From Larimichthys crocea (lineage: Eukaryota > Chordata > Actinopteri > Sciaenidae): 64,000 bases of DNA. The notes under the pieces were generated by a model. It was not told the origin of the DNA, made no database searches, and saw only the letters and a program-made list of their open reading frames with translations. The position numbers and the translations under genes were made by a program. The stretch lies in the NCBI RefSeq assembly GCF_000972845.2, contig NC_040032.1:21934248-21998247 (forward strand), written 5' to 3'. Shown in pieces: positions 39,872 through 51,027 of this stretch; the first letter of the stretch is position 1, and each line of letters begins with the position of its first letter.

Positions 39872-40977
39872 TGGCTCAGTCCACATGTAAGCACCTTGCA
39901 TGGCAGTTTGTTGCCATGAATGAGAGGCAAATTTGACAAAAGCACTAAAGAAATAATGACATATGTTTACATTCAAGTATCAAAGCCACAAAGCTTGCCA
40001 ACGTCAGAATGGATGAACCAAAGTAAACCCTCACCATTGTGTTGTCAGATCAGAAAACAACGTACAAAAACAACTGAAACTTACTAACTTACTTACTTAC
40101 TGTAAAAAATACTCTCTTGGTTTCTTAGACATTTCTATCTGCTATTTTCTTGTTACATTTTTTTTTTTTTAGCATTCGTGAGTAACTCATGAGTTATGTT
40201 GATGTTAAAAAGGGATGCAATGATGAAAACATGAATAAATAAATATTCATTAAATAAATAATTATTAATTCCTCTCAGCTCCATTAAAATTAGTCAGTAA
40301 GTAATGTGCCTGTTTCGACAATGTAAGGAGTAGAAAGTGCAGATATTCGTGCCAGAATGTAGGGAGTAAAAGTGATGTCAGGAAAATAATGACCAAAGTA
40401 CAGTAAGAAAGAATTTGTACTTTGTACTTCCCACCTCTACAGTTAGATAATGCAAAATGTCTGGTTTCAGAGAATTCCCTTGCTTTGCTGTGAAGAAACA
40501 AGCATTAACCTGACAGTGGAATGAAATGTTGACCATGGTTTGTACATGTAATTAGAAGCGAAGTGAAAGCCTAAACAGCGTTCCATTTCAAATGTCTGCC
40601 TCTGATGATTCACAGCTTGAAATCTGGAAGCAAGTCTGCGAGGAATGTCACCGTGAAATTAGCATGATGTGCTTGAGGCTCCCTCTCTGCCTTTTTGAAC
40701 CTTTCTCGGAAACATTCATTTGTGAATTCTTAACATTTCAGAACAAATGTGTGCAACTTGTGAGTTAATATACATGGAATATGTACTTGCACTTGTATAA
40801 TACTTTATCTATCTATGGCAAAATACCTTTTTTTTTTAACTATAGATATTTAAAGAACACAGAAACGCAGTTGGAATACTTTTTTTTTTTTTTTACTGTT
40901 TTAAAGCACTTTGTGTACAAAGCAAAGTTTAGGAGTTAAGAATGGAAAAAGGAAATATATAGACCAGCATTTATGTA

Positions 40978-41155
40978 CACCGTTGCCCATGAAGTTGGAA
41001 TAAAATATTTTTACCTCTTCTCATGAAATGATTGCGACAATGTGATTTATTCCTGATAGATAAAGTGTATGTTCTCAAAATTTGATCAATCTCTTCTTTA
41101 ACATATCACAGTGAAAATGGATCAACAAAAATATTCCAACTTTATGGGCAACAGT
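40978..41155. mobile_element. short Tc1/mariner-like MITE
   Basis: About 178 bp, flanked by TA. The ends are inverted repeats: CGTTGCCCATGAAGTTGGAA at the left, and CTGTTGCCCATAAAGTTGGA as the reverse complement of the right end. The interior is non-coding and AT-rich. It lies in the presumed first intron of the PLAC8-like gene, just 3' of the candidate 5' UTR exon. Confidence 0.7.
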
Positions 41156-41217
41156 ATATTATAATTGAGATCTGATCATAAAATAAAAAAAATAAAAAAT
41201 CACAGTTAGTGTCTTAC

Positions 41218-41275
41218 CTTTGTATCTGTGTAATGAGAAAGCTCTAAGTTGGATGTCGTGTCACAGCTGATGACT
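41218..41275 (-). other. probable 5' untranslated exon of the PLAC8-like gene
   Basis: On the minus strand the sequence ending AAAG at 41218 is followed by gtaagac, a near-consensus donor. The next good acceptor downstream on this strand is the one at 39253-39254 in front of the PLAC8-like start codon. This would give a ~1.96-kb first intron that carries the inverted exon copy and a mariner-like MITE. The upstream edge of the exon is a guess; no TATA box was recognised. RNA evidence is needed to confirm it. Confidence 0.35.
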
Positions 41276-41971
41276 GCACAGACAAACAAATGTCAAATCT
41301 CAGTCAGTTCAGAAATACCTTGGGGCAACAGAGCACCTTGGAGAACAAACCAGACAAACCGGTCCATCCTGCATCTTTCAACGTGACTGCTATTATTTAT
41401 TGTAACCTGCGGAGGATCAAAACGAAGACGAAGGCGGGGCCGTGACATTATTACAACCAAACCCATGACATGGCCTAATGAGTAGTGAGAGTGCAAATTA
41501 AGTGACATTGTTTTCCCAAAACACAAAGTTCTGATTATGAACTTTGTGTTTAAATGAATGTGGTTCATTATGAATCTGTATGAGTAATATTTAAAATATT
41601 ATCAATTATTGTTGTATTGTGGCTTTCATGATAAATCTTAAAATAATCTTGCATATGATTACAGTGTTTAGTCTTTACGGTAAAATGGTCAAAATAGAGA
41701 CGAACAACGATGAAACTAAAGCACGCAGTGTGATTGGACGTTACTCTGGCTAATAAATTAGTTCAACTGTGCTGGCAGATGTCAGCAAACATGGTGCATC
41801 CAAGATCAAGGGAACAGGCATCAATCATTTCTAAATCACTTTTTGTTAAAGACATTTTTGCGGCATTAGGTGACCGCTGCCCACTGTGTGGATTTTATTT
41901 TTCTTTTCAACAATGTGACCACAGTGTATGGACTGCATTTACACTAGACTGACATACAATCATAAAGCAAG

Positions 41972-42112
41972 CAAGACCACCTCCAGATGTGGTCTGGCCG
42001 ATCCGATCCGTTTTTGGGTCACGGTGTGCTCGCATTTAAACGTGACAACCAGATGGGATATCCAGATGTAGCTTACATGTTAATGCCAGGTGTAAATTTG
42101 GGTCAAAGTGCT
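41972..42112. mobile_element. fragment of a common fish repeat (probably hAT-type non-autonomous element)
   Basis: Contains 'ccagatgtggtctggcc', 'gatccgatccgtttttggg', 'gtgacaaccagatgggatat' and 'ttaatgccaggtgtaaat'. These recall a widespread teleost DNA-transposon family in which the motif 'ccagatgtgat' recurs. Assignment to hAT is from memory of the family and not from TIRs, which were not found. Confidence 0.45.
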
Positions 42113-43257
42113 CCTTGAACAATAATCATCCTCTCTTCCTGTATTTCATCATCAAAAATGTCAAACTATGGAGAAGATGTTGATCGCTGTTTCCCAAAGC
42201 TAACCAAATTTTCTCCTGTTTAACACAGAGAGTGATCGACCGTCACGTTTGGAAAAGTAACACTGGTAATCACTTTAACATGTAGGCCATCTATAGTAGA
42301 CACTCCCATCCATTTGTATGTGAGGGTGTCTTATAGTCTTGTCTTTGATCTCCCATCGATGACCTTGTCTAATTGGCTTTGGACATCCCAATATTAGGAT
42401 CTATCGCTACATACCCAAGCTATTGTGAAATGTCACAGCTGCTAAGTGTCCGAAGTTTCTTTAGAAACAATTGTGATGTGGTTGATGCGTTAGCCAACAG
42501 CAGCTTAATGTTACATGGAAAGCATGAAGCAACAAGGAAGGGAAAATCATGGTGAAAGACAAACTCCTCAAACTCAAAAAAATGAAGTGACGCAACAGAC
42601 AGGGATGGGCAGGAAATATAAATAAATAAACCTCTCCCATCCTTTTTAACATGTACTGTTCAGAATGGGGCACGACAACAAGCCACAAACCAGAGAAAAG
42701 GCTGTGAATGAAGGAGAACAATGCACAGAAAACCTCCATTAATAGAAGATACTGGCTGTAGTCAACTGAACAAAGCAACATAAAGATGACAGAATTAAGA
42801 GCATAGAAGCTTGCATTATATAAAATGGATAACAGACAAATGCTGATGAATTTCTAGGTGGTAAGCTACTTTGCTCTTTCCTTACCAGCTATCATTTAGA
42901 GCCTGTAAGGATGTAAGGTTGTTCTAGTGATACTTACAGAAAAGGTTCAAGATTTGATTTGACCTTGCAGCTGCCCTACCCTGAAATCCTGTTCAGCCAA
43001 CAAAGAAATGCCACAGTGATGACTTAAGCATTACATGGAATTACCTGAATACTGTGTAACTGAATGGAGTATTGTATTAGTTCAGGTAGAACACGCAAGC
43101 TTTCAAGTTTTCAGCAGCATCATTAATGAGGAAAAATTTGTGTTTTTTTCAATGAAGTTTGGTGACTTTGAAGAGAGCATAGATGAAACGCTTCACTATC
43201 CCTTTGGAAAGACCGTGCAGCAGTGAAGATATTCTAATGTATTTATTTTTTAGGTGG

Positions 43258-43259
<2 letters not shown>

Positions 43260-43300
<41 letters not shown>

Positions 43301-43310
43301 ATATATATTT
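43260..43310. repeat. (TA)n microsatellite
   Basis: About 25 units; self-complementary. Confidence 0.95.
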
Positions 43311-43805
43311 TTTAATTGATATATATTATAGCTTGGGCTACACCAACAATAATTGTTAGTTTCATCAATTTATTTTTCTTTTCAAGGGATTTGTTGACAA
43401 CAAGTAAAATACAGAAGACAACTGTGACTCCTGTACTGTAAAGTCAGGACTTTCAGTGGTTTTTGGTGATGTTGTACTGTCTTCTAGCAGTGTTCCCATT
43501 ACTTTTGACCCAGATTGATGGCTACCATGAGCCAGCACATTCAGAGCAAACGTGACCCTGCTGGGCTATGATACAGCTCTTGTTCTCCCTGTGAACTTTG
43601 CTCCAGAGAGATCTGTGAATGGAGGGAGAGCTGCCGGCCATGTGAAGACGTGTGACCAGCAGCTTTTGACATGATTTAGTGTAATCCTTAAATAGCTGGA
43701 ATAGTTACAACCACAAAACGATGAAGGCATTAATATTTAATGACTAATGGAAATTCTAACCATGAGAAGATTTATGGATGTCACTTTTCAATATCAGATT
43801 TCTTC

Positions 43806-44060
43806 TTACAAGAGTTCTTCCAGGAGGTCCAATCTGTATATTGAACCACACATGCAGGCAATGACTTCCTGAACCCTGCTACTTCGTTGTAATGACTGAT
43901 TGTTCAACAAGGACATAACCCCAGTGTCCACTGGTCCTCCTGCTTTGTCCACAGCAAATAAACCTGCTGATCTCAGGAGGTGAAGACCAGAGAGCAAATA
44001 TCTGGTCAGAACAAACAGACAGCAGATCAGGAGCCCGGCAGCCCGGCGGTTAATGTCCAT
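43806..44060 (-). CDS. short unassigned ORF with hydrophobic N-terminus
   Basis: An 84-codon ORF on the minus strand. After MDINRRAA comes a leucine-rich hydrophobic stretch (about residues 9-33) that could be a signal anchor, followed by a polar tail ending LDLLEELL. Base composition is more balanced than in the surrounding AT-rich DNA. No family was recognised and no splice partner is obvious. It may be chance or part of an old repeat. Confidence 0.15.
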   Translation of the reverse strand: MDINRRAAGLLICCLFVLTRYLLSGLHLLRSAGLFAVDKAGGPVDTGVMSLLNNQSLQRSSRVQEVIACMCGSIYRLDLLEELL

Positions 44061-44989
44061 CCAGCATAATCTGGACCATTTTAGAAGTGGCCAAATTCAG
44101 CAACAAGCCATGCAAGTGCAGAGAAAATAGGAAGATTACAAGATTAATTTTAATGAAATGATGCATGTGGCAGCTACAGCTGCTTGCCAACCATTATTAA
44201 CATTTTCAGTTTCTGTATGAGCAATGCAAAACACTGTAGGAAGGGGTCTTAGTTGATGAGGAACTAATTACAGCTATCATGTTGCAGAGGGAAGCGTTTG
44301 TTCGGTCAAAAAACAACAATGGTGCTTGCTAAGGAGAACGTATATGCTGCTGGCATCAGTTGTATCAGGAATGGAGAGCATTTCTTTATTAAAAGAAGAG
44401 CAAAGAACAACACTGAAAGCTTTTATTGTTGGAAAAAGATGTTTTCGCTTTTCTCCAGACTGACTTAGGACGTTATCTTGTTAATCTGATTGGTTGAAGT
44501 TCACCCATGATAGAAGATGATAGACAGATGATGGTTCATTCTATCACCGTGGTTCAATGGTTGAAAGCATAACAGCTATAACTCACATGTGAACAAATAC
44601 AACTCCAGAAATACTGAACAAAACACCACCTGTCAATGAATACCACATTAAAAAGCTCTAGAAAAAGCAAGTAAATGGACCTTGACCTTTTTCTTTTCCA
44701 TTGTTTCAGTGTTTCAATGTAAAAATTCAAAATGTAAAAGAGGTAAAGACAGATAAAGATTAAAGCAGGCAACATTACTTCATTCATTTTATTTTGTCCT
44801 CCATAAGTGTGTATTCAGATATAGTAAAACTCAACATAGGAACTTGCACACTATTACAAAAGCATAGTTGTGTGTTTACAAAATTTCTCTCTTTTCATCA
44901 AATGTTAGCTATATTTTCAATTGTACTTTGCACCAGCAGAGCTGATTTAAATGGGGGCTGACATCGAGAGAGTGAGGGTTAGTAAGAGG

Positions 44990-44993
<4 letters not shown>

Positions 44994-45037
<44 letters not shown>
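44994..45037. repeat. (GA)n microsatellite
   Basis: About 21 GA units inside a purine-rich block (44,970-45,110). Confidence 0.95.
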
Positions 45038-45041
<4 letters not shown>

Positions 45042-46149
45042 TGAGGTCAGACTGAGAGAGTGGCAGTAAAGCAGTCAGCCCTGAGAGGAGGAAGAAGAGA
45101 GAAGAAAGACATGAGGACCTCACACTGAACTCTGGTATTATCTGAATCTACAGCTGTGGAACAATGTATTTATATTTATTTTATATATATTGAATGTGAG
45201 CACATATAGTAGCTTGGTTGGACCAGTATTACCTAAGCAATTAATCAAGATATAATGGTGTAATCAACGGTAATGAATAAAATTAGGTGATAGCTATCCT
45301 GTTTTTGTTTCTCTTTAAGTAGCTTCGGGTTCGGAAAAATCGTCTACAAGTAGAAGGAAAATATTATATGTATGCTTTTTGTATCAGACTTTGTTTTTTA
45401 TGGCTACACCTTTCCATCAAATGGGAATATTCTGATGTCTTGTGCATTTTATGCTGACACATTTCAGGCTGATATATTTGGTATCTCTAGCAATTTATTT
45501 TATTTACTTTATTTCACTAAAATGCAAAGTATGTTTTAAAGCATGTAAGCCATGCTTAAAAACTAGTTGCTGTGTTCATTTGTAAAGAATATCTGATACA
45601 GTAGAAATAGTTTTCCGCATCAAATCTTTGTCAGAAAAGGTATTATTGTGTGTGATTATTGTGGGAGTGCAGGCAGCCACACTACTTTTTCTTCTTCTTT
45701 TTCTTTTATAATTTCTCTTTTTCATGTTTTTCTGCAGCCAGGAGCCCCGAGTTTCCATCTTCTAGCTGCCACATCATGAACTTCCTCAGCCAGGACTCTG
45801 TGGCTGCTGTCAGGGTCTAAAAGGTTTTTGCTGTCACCCATATTTCAACAACACCAGCCTCAGCAGCCACAGGTTAGTTCAACTTATAATGCCTGTGATG
45901 GACTTTATAATGGCCTCTCATGGGGATCTCTATCTCCCTCTAGTGGAGATATGATCAAAACACAGTTAATTTCTCAGCAGTAGCCACCTTAAATCAGCAA
46001 GAAAACAATGAATTATCACCAGCACCCCATGTTGGGAAGTAATGTATCCAATCTTATCTAATGTCATGTGATCTAAAACTTTAAAAATGTGATTTACAGG
46101 TGCTTTAGTACCTCAAACCAGGTGCTGAAGCAGAGGTGGACACAGGGGG

Positions 46150-46687
46150 ATGCAGGGCAGCATTAAAGCAGACCGTGTTCTTCCTGGCCTGGGTAGGATG
46201 TCGGCCATGACGGAGCCTCTCCACTCAGACCCCCTGGAGAAGCTAAATAGCCAGGCGGATTCTTTCCTCACGGCAGCCCGGCTTCACCGCAGAGGATGGA
46301 CAGCGGAGGGGAAAAAGACAAGGTGGCAATTTTCTGATCTTGACTGCTCAGTGCGTCAACCCCCTCTGTCCAGGTCAGATGGAAATCAGGGTCCAGAATG
46401 TGCTGAGATCTGCCCAAAGGATCCCAGGAGCAGGCAGGTTCCTGTTGTGAACAACAGAGAGGACAGAAAGATGTGCTCTGAAAAACAGGGAGATGAAGCA
46501 AAACAGACAAGTGAAGGTGGATTCTCAGCTAGTGGACAAGCAGAAAGACAGACAACCATTATTTGTGTCTGGGCTTCTCGCTGTCGCACCTCATGCAGAC
46601 AGTCCAAAAGGTTCAAGGCCCCAATACTACCAGTCATTGCTGAGATCTAGGCCAGCTAGCGTTTGCTCCAGAAAGGACAATGAATGA
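46150..46687 (+). CDS. unassigned ORF pair, possible exon or pseudogene
   Basis: I do not recognise this. Two open frames overlap. The first runs 46150-46650 (166 codons; a second ATG at 46198 opens MSAMTEPLHSDPLEKL). The second runs from an upstream stop at 46448 to 46687 and ends in a plausible stretch around PKGSRPQYYQSLLRSRPAS. The start of the first and the end of the second look most coding-like, and both are hydrophilic with even composition. This suggests either one gene with a frameshift near 46,450-46,500 or a short intron there. A donor-like CAG/gtcaga sits at 46,373, but no good acceptor follows. Upstream, 45,685-45,737 is a strong pyrimidine tract ending tctgcag, and 45,878 is a donor-like CACAG/gttagt. 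The ORF may also be chance. Confidence 0.3.
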
Positions 46688-47713
46688 AAGGCAAGGTACA
46701 TGTAAAACATTTTCGATACACTAAGAGCACTAGAATCTATCTAGACTTTAATCAAACCTTGAGATTTAAAGACTTTGATGGCATGAATGTTGTTTTAATG
46801 ATGTGATTAAATGGACAGTGTATGTATGATAATGATGTGTTGATGCCAAGTTTGTTCATTAAATGCACATTTGTACAAATGTAACAATATGTAATTGTTC
46901 TGTTCTGTAAATGTAATAATGAATGTTTGCGTTACAGTCCTGGCTTCTTTATGAATGACTTGGGTTACTACAGCTGAGGATTGAGTAACCTAAACTAAGA
47001 TATGCAATGATTAGTTGACAGAAAAATAATCAGCAACTATCTTAATAATGGATTAATATATCTTGGGGTCACGGTAACCATTGCCAGGTTGCTATGGGCA
47101 ACTGGCAATCAATTGCCATCAGTGGCGATCACTTTTTAGGACATATAAATTAAGGACAGGAAAAAGCAAAACATTGTTATATACATTATAGGGCAATAAA
47201 GACATTATTTCTACTTCATCATCATTTAATGAGAGATGTACAGTGACTCACAGACATTTTAGTCATCATACATAGATGCAGTAGGTTTCCAACTGCAATA
47301 ATGGACGACTTTATATCATTATAGTAATAATAAAAAAAGAATAGATCATTATGAATATTTAAACTCAAACGAATACACAGTGACATCTAGTGGCTTTAAT
47401 CATACATGACAGTTGAGCGTCAATAATAGAGCAATCAGTTAACTTTAGCTGTCAGGCAGAGAACGCTAAATAAAACTACACTTGCACTCTCTCTCTGCAA
47501 ACTTTTCATGTGGTAAAAGATAAACGTTAAATAAAATAACGCCCTATGACCATCTTACCTGTTCGGAGAGTTACACAGAGGAATAATATGTAATGAAATG
47601 TCAGGAACGAGCTGAATAAAACCCAGGCGATTATTATCAGATAAAATAAGTGAGAAGCCTGTGAGTTTTATTTAACACAGACATAAAATAACAATAAAGT
47701 GAAAAGTTTGATC
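46688..47713. other. intergenic upstream of the 46-kb ORFs' 3' end; X-box-like dyad at 47.09 kb
   Basis: AT-rich. The dyad GTTGCTATGGGCAAC at 47,088-47,102 fits the RFX X-box (GTTRCY, 3-nt spacer, GGCAAC) and is nested in a longer imperfect palindrome TTGCCAGGTTGC/GGCAACTGGCAA. No gene start is recognised beside it. Confidence 0.3.
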
Positions 47714-47785
47714 CTCCCCGTCGGGGAATCGAACCCCGGTCTTCCGCGTGACAGGCGGAGATACTGTCCACTATACTAACGAGGA
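47714..47785 (-). tRNA. tRNA-Asp (anticodon GTC)
   Basis: A 72-nt cloverleaf. The acceptor stem is TCCTCGT paired with ACGGGGA (one T-G pair), with discriminator G. The D arm is GTTAGTATAGTGG. The anticodon loop is CTGTCAC with anticodon GTC. The T arm is CCGGGGTTCGATTCCCCG. A and B box promoters are intact. Unlike the common vertebrate tRNA-Asp, the anticodon stem begins TCCGC and ends GCGGA, so a C-G pair has become T-A with pairing preserved. There is no intron and CCA is not encoded, as expected in eukaryotes. A run of four T on the minus strand at about 47,702-47,705 can serve as the Pol III terminator. Confidence 0.95.
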
Positions 47786-48840
47786 TAGATACAGAGAGTA
47801 CTAAATAGTCACATGATCACTTCCAATCCAATCAAGTAATGGGGAAAAAAGTTTAAAATTAAAAAAAATAATAATGGTGAACGTGAGGGTGCAGATCATT
47901 GAGAAATTAATCAGTGGACAAAGACACACAGCTCTTGGCATTTAATAACCAACAGTAATTATGCCACTTTTTCAGTCATAAACACATATATGCTAATAAC
48001 CCAGTATATAAATAGGTTAATAAGATGAAATAATAGTTGAATAAAGTAAATATAAAAGTTATATAAGTTGTCTCTTGTCCAAGGGGTCCTGGGCTGAAAA
48101 AGGTTGAACACTCCGGATGTAATGTATTTCACTGTGTTCTTTGGTTGTATTGGGCATTTTAACCTTCCTTAGATTAATCGTACAGAATAATTTCCAGTCT
48201 TTTTGTTGTCACTTCTTTATTGACCGATAACCTCGGTTTCAAAGTTTTAAATACATGAATTTTCTTCATCCCAACATCCAGAGAGATGTTTTATTCTAGA
48301 CTGTCACTAGCTCCTGCTCACACAGACAGAATGGCCGACGTGACACCTGAAACATAAAGTCATTAACCAAACGTTGTGTAAACAGTTCACAGCTTTTGTA
48401 ACACAACGAAGAATCTTCAAAATACAACATTAATAATTCAATAAATAACAATTGATCGAACAGGAGCAGATGCAAGCAGACTTGAACATTTACAGCACTA
48501 GTTTTGGAATCTGATGCATGCAGGGTTAAAAATGTACTGTTATGAAATCAAAGCAGCGTGATGAGCCCTATAGTTTAGGGCCATGAATGTTAATGTGAAA
48601 TGTAATATTCAGGCAGTGGAATGTTAAATCAGTGTGTCCAAAACTCTTTTGGATTGTAAACTATTAAAATAAACCTACTTGTGACTCTTCCTATGTCACT
48701 GGTGGAATTGGACAAAACATTAATCGGTGAAACCAAAGATATTTCCTTTTTAGTTGGAGTTTCACAGGCCTGGAGTACTGTACGTAGAAGTAAAAATATC
48801 CAGTATTTTACCAGGAAACAAGACTAAAGAGTCCATAAAA

Positions 48841-49545
48841 TGACATGCATGATGCTACCATGCTCATGCTAACTGTGCTATCGTCCAAATGTGTCAAAAC
48901 TTTAATCCAATTTCGAGTAATTTCATAAAAGAAAATGTCAAGGAAAGTTTGTTTCCATAAACCATCTTCATGTGAGTTTTAGGAGTTGATGCTAATTCTC
49001 CAGGCCGAAAACCAGAAGAAAAGGGCGCACTTTTCTAATATAATACTTCAGAATACGTTGACGGAAACATAGCTGAGTAATTTCAGAAAATGTGCTAAAT
49101 GCACAAGACTTTGAATATATTTTCTTCCAAATGTGGATGAAATGTGTCATAACCTTACCCACATTTCAAGTAATTTCGTAAAAAAAAGTGTCAATAAATG
49201 TTTGTTTCAATCCACTATTGTTATGTTCATGAGATAAGATGCCAATTCTCTGGTCCAAGAACCTGAAGTAGAGGAAAAACCTGAAAAATTTGCCTTGATG
49301 ATGGAGCCTAAATCAAACTCATCATTCGTCATCATTAGGGTTCCATCACATCAATGATGCTACCATGTTCACGTGAATCCTGTTTTTATCCAAATATGTC
49401 AAAACTTGAACCGAATTTCGAGTCATTTTGTAAAAGAAAACTTCAAGGAATGTTTGTTTCCATCCACAAAAGTGAGTATTAGGAGTCGGTTCACGAGAAA
49501 AGGCGCTAAAAACAACACAAGAAAACTGTGTATTTGGCATTTACA
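48841..49545. repeat. three diverged tandem-like copies of a ~200-bp repeat
   Basis: Units begin near 48,850, 49,080 and 49,350. Each has in order 'gatgctaccatg..ca' (units 1 and 3), 'tccaaat.tgtcaaaac', 'aatttcgagtaattt', 'taaaagaaaa.gtcaagga' and 'tgtttgtttccat.caac'. Then follow 'taggag' and 'aattctcc.gg', and lastly 'gaaaagggcgc' (units 1 and 3). Spacing of about 235-270 bp suggests a local tandem array that has decayed. No coding frame is shared. Confidence 0.7.
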
Positions 49546-50794
49546 CTTTAGCTCTTGATGTTTTATGAAAGTTAATTTGCTGGGAATTCATACCCTGAAA
49601 AACAGAATGAAATGAAATAGTTACAAAAGGCAGTTTCCAAGACAGGTGAAAGTTTGTTTTTCTTTGTCAAGAGTCCAGTAACAGGCAAAAAAAGAGAAAA
49701 GGCCAATACATAATAAATACAATCAAGCAGACGAAACTACAGTTGACAGCTGAACAACCCTCTTAGAAACCAAGAGGATGAAGGCAAAGCAGAGGAAAAA
49801 GTGCATCTGTAAGCTAAAACAAAACGTCAAATGGTTTCACACAAAGGTACACTGGGACAGGAGTGCAACTGCATAGGAAATGCAATGACATCAATTATTC
49901 AAGTGTTCTACTCCTGAATAAACAATAAAGTCCTGGTAAAAAAACATGAGTTTGAAATGATTAGAAAAACAATAGTGGAGCCATTTTGTTTCATAGCTTG
50001 AGCTCCGATTCATTCAGCTTCAGACTGAAGGTGAAACTCCACGTGTCGATACGTCTTTTGTCATACAACCAACATCAAACCAATGAGGTTTCTTGTCGAT
50101 GAAAAATCTAGTCTTTTAGACACACAAAGAAGCATCACACTTAGACCATCTAATCCAGGCTCATTGTCTTCGTTTGCATGCAAATGACCCAGCTCACACG
50201 TGATGACGCCCATAACAATATGCACGTTTTACATCAATGATCACGTTGAGTGAAAAAATAAAGGGATAAAAGCTGAATTCATGCCATGCGGATAATTTCT
50301 TTGTTTATAAGAGATGTAGCGTGTTCTTGCTTCCCTCTGTTGCTACACTACTTTGGAGAAAAATGATACACATGCGTTGGTAATAATCCATATTAATAAT
50401 AATAAAAGTTATAATACCCAGGAGGCTGAACTTTACAGTGATAATACTGAAAAATACAATAACAACTGAGATGTGTGAGCAGTTTTAGTTCATGAGCAGC
50501 AGGATGTCGGTGGTGATTTCTGTGGCGTTATTAAAACTACACACATTAGAAGAATGGCCAGCATAAACCTCTTTTTGAGGTAGAAATGATTAAAATGCAT
50601 AATTGGTTCATGTCACATTAACCTTTCATGTTTACTCTCATGTCTGTACCTTAAATAAAGCCAGCAGGTGGATTAGCTTAGTTGAGCATGAAGAATAACC
50701 TAAGCTAAAACTTGTTATGTTTTCCTAGAGATATAACGAGTGAGTTTTAGGAGTGAGGTGTCTTCCTTTGGAGGTGTTTTGGAGGTGGCGTGTC

Positions 50795-50860
50795 CAAATG
50801 GGAGGAGACCTGAAGCAGACCCAGAACACACTGGAGGGACTACATAGGGACCATCTAGCA
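50795..50860 (+). mobile_element. RTE/Rex3-like LINE fragment
   Basis: Reads 'gggaggagacctgaagcag', 'acccagaacacactggaggg' and 'actacatagggacc'. This corresponds to the segment near the 3' end of RTE/Rex3-type LINEs in which 'gacccaggacacgctggagg' is characteristic. Only about 65 bp remain. Confidence 0.55.
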
Positions 50861-50972
50861 TCACACTGCAGCCACAAGTATGTTGCAGTTAAATTGTTGC
50901 TCTGATTAAAAGAATCGGAGAGAAATAAAACTAGAAATCACACCAATGTTCGTCCTCCTGGGTATTACCATT

Positions 50973-51027
50973 ATAATATATATGTATGTATATATATGTA
51001 TATATATACATATATACACACTATATA
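50973..51027. repeat. (TA)n/(TG)n mixed low-complexity tract
   Basis: Interrupted TATATG/TATACA repeats with dyad symmetry. Confidence 0.85.

Larger units (their letters stand above)
41276..45684. other. intergenic between the PLAC8-like gene and the 46-kb ORFs
   Basis: Mostly AT-rich, with the hAT-like fragment, a TA and a GA microsatellite and the weak ORF at 43.8-44.1 kb. A 63-codon frame at 43035-43226 is probably repeat-derived or chance. Confidence 0.4.

Noticed and set aside
39773..39976. 67-codon minus-strand ORF over the inverted exon copy
   Set aside because: It is the antisense of the PLAC8 exon-2 copy.
48841..49545. CRISPR-like array
   Set aside because: The three units are long, diverged and unevenly spaced, in a vertebrate genome; it is a decayed repeat.
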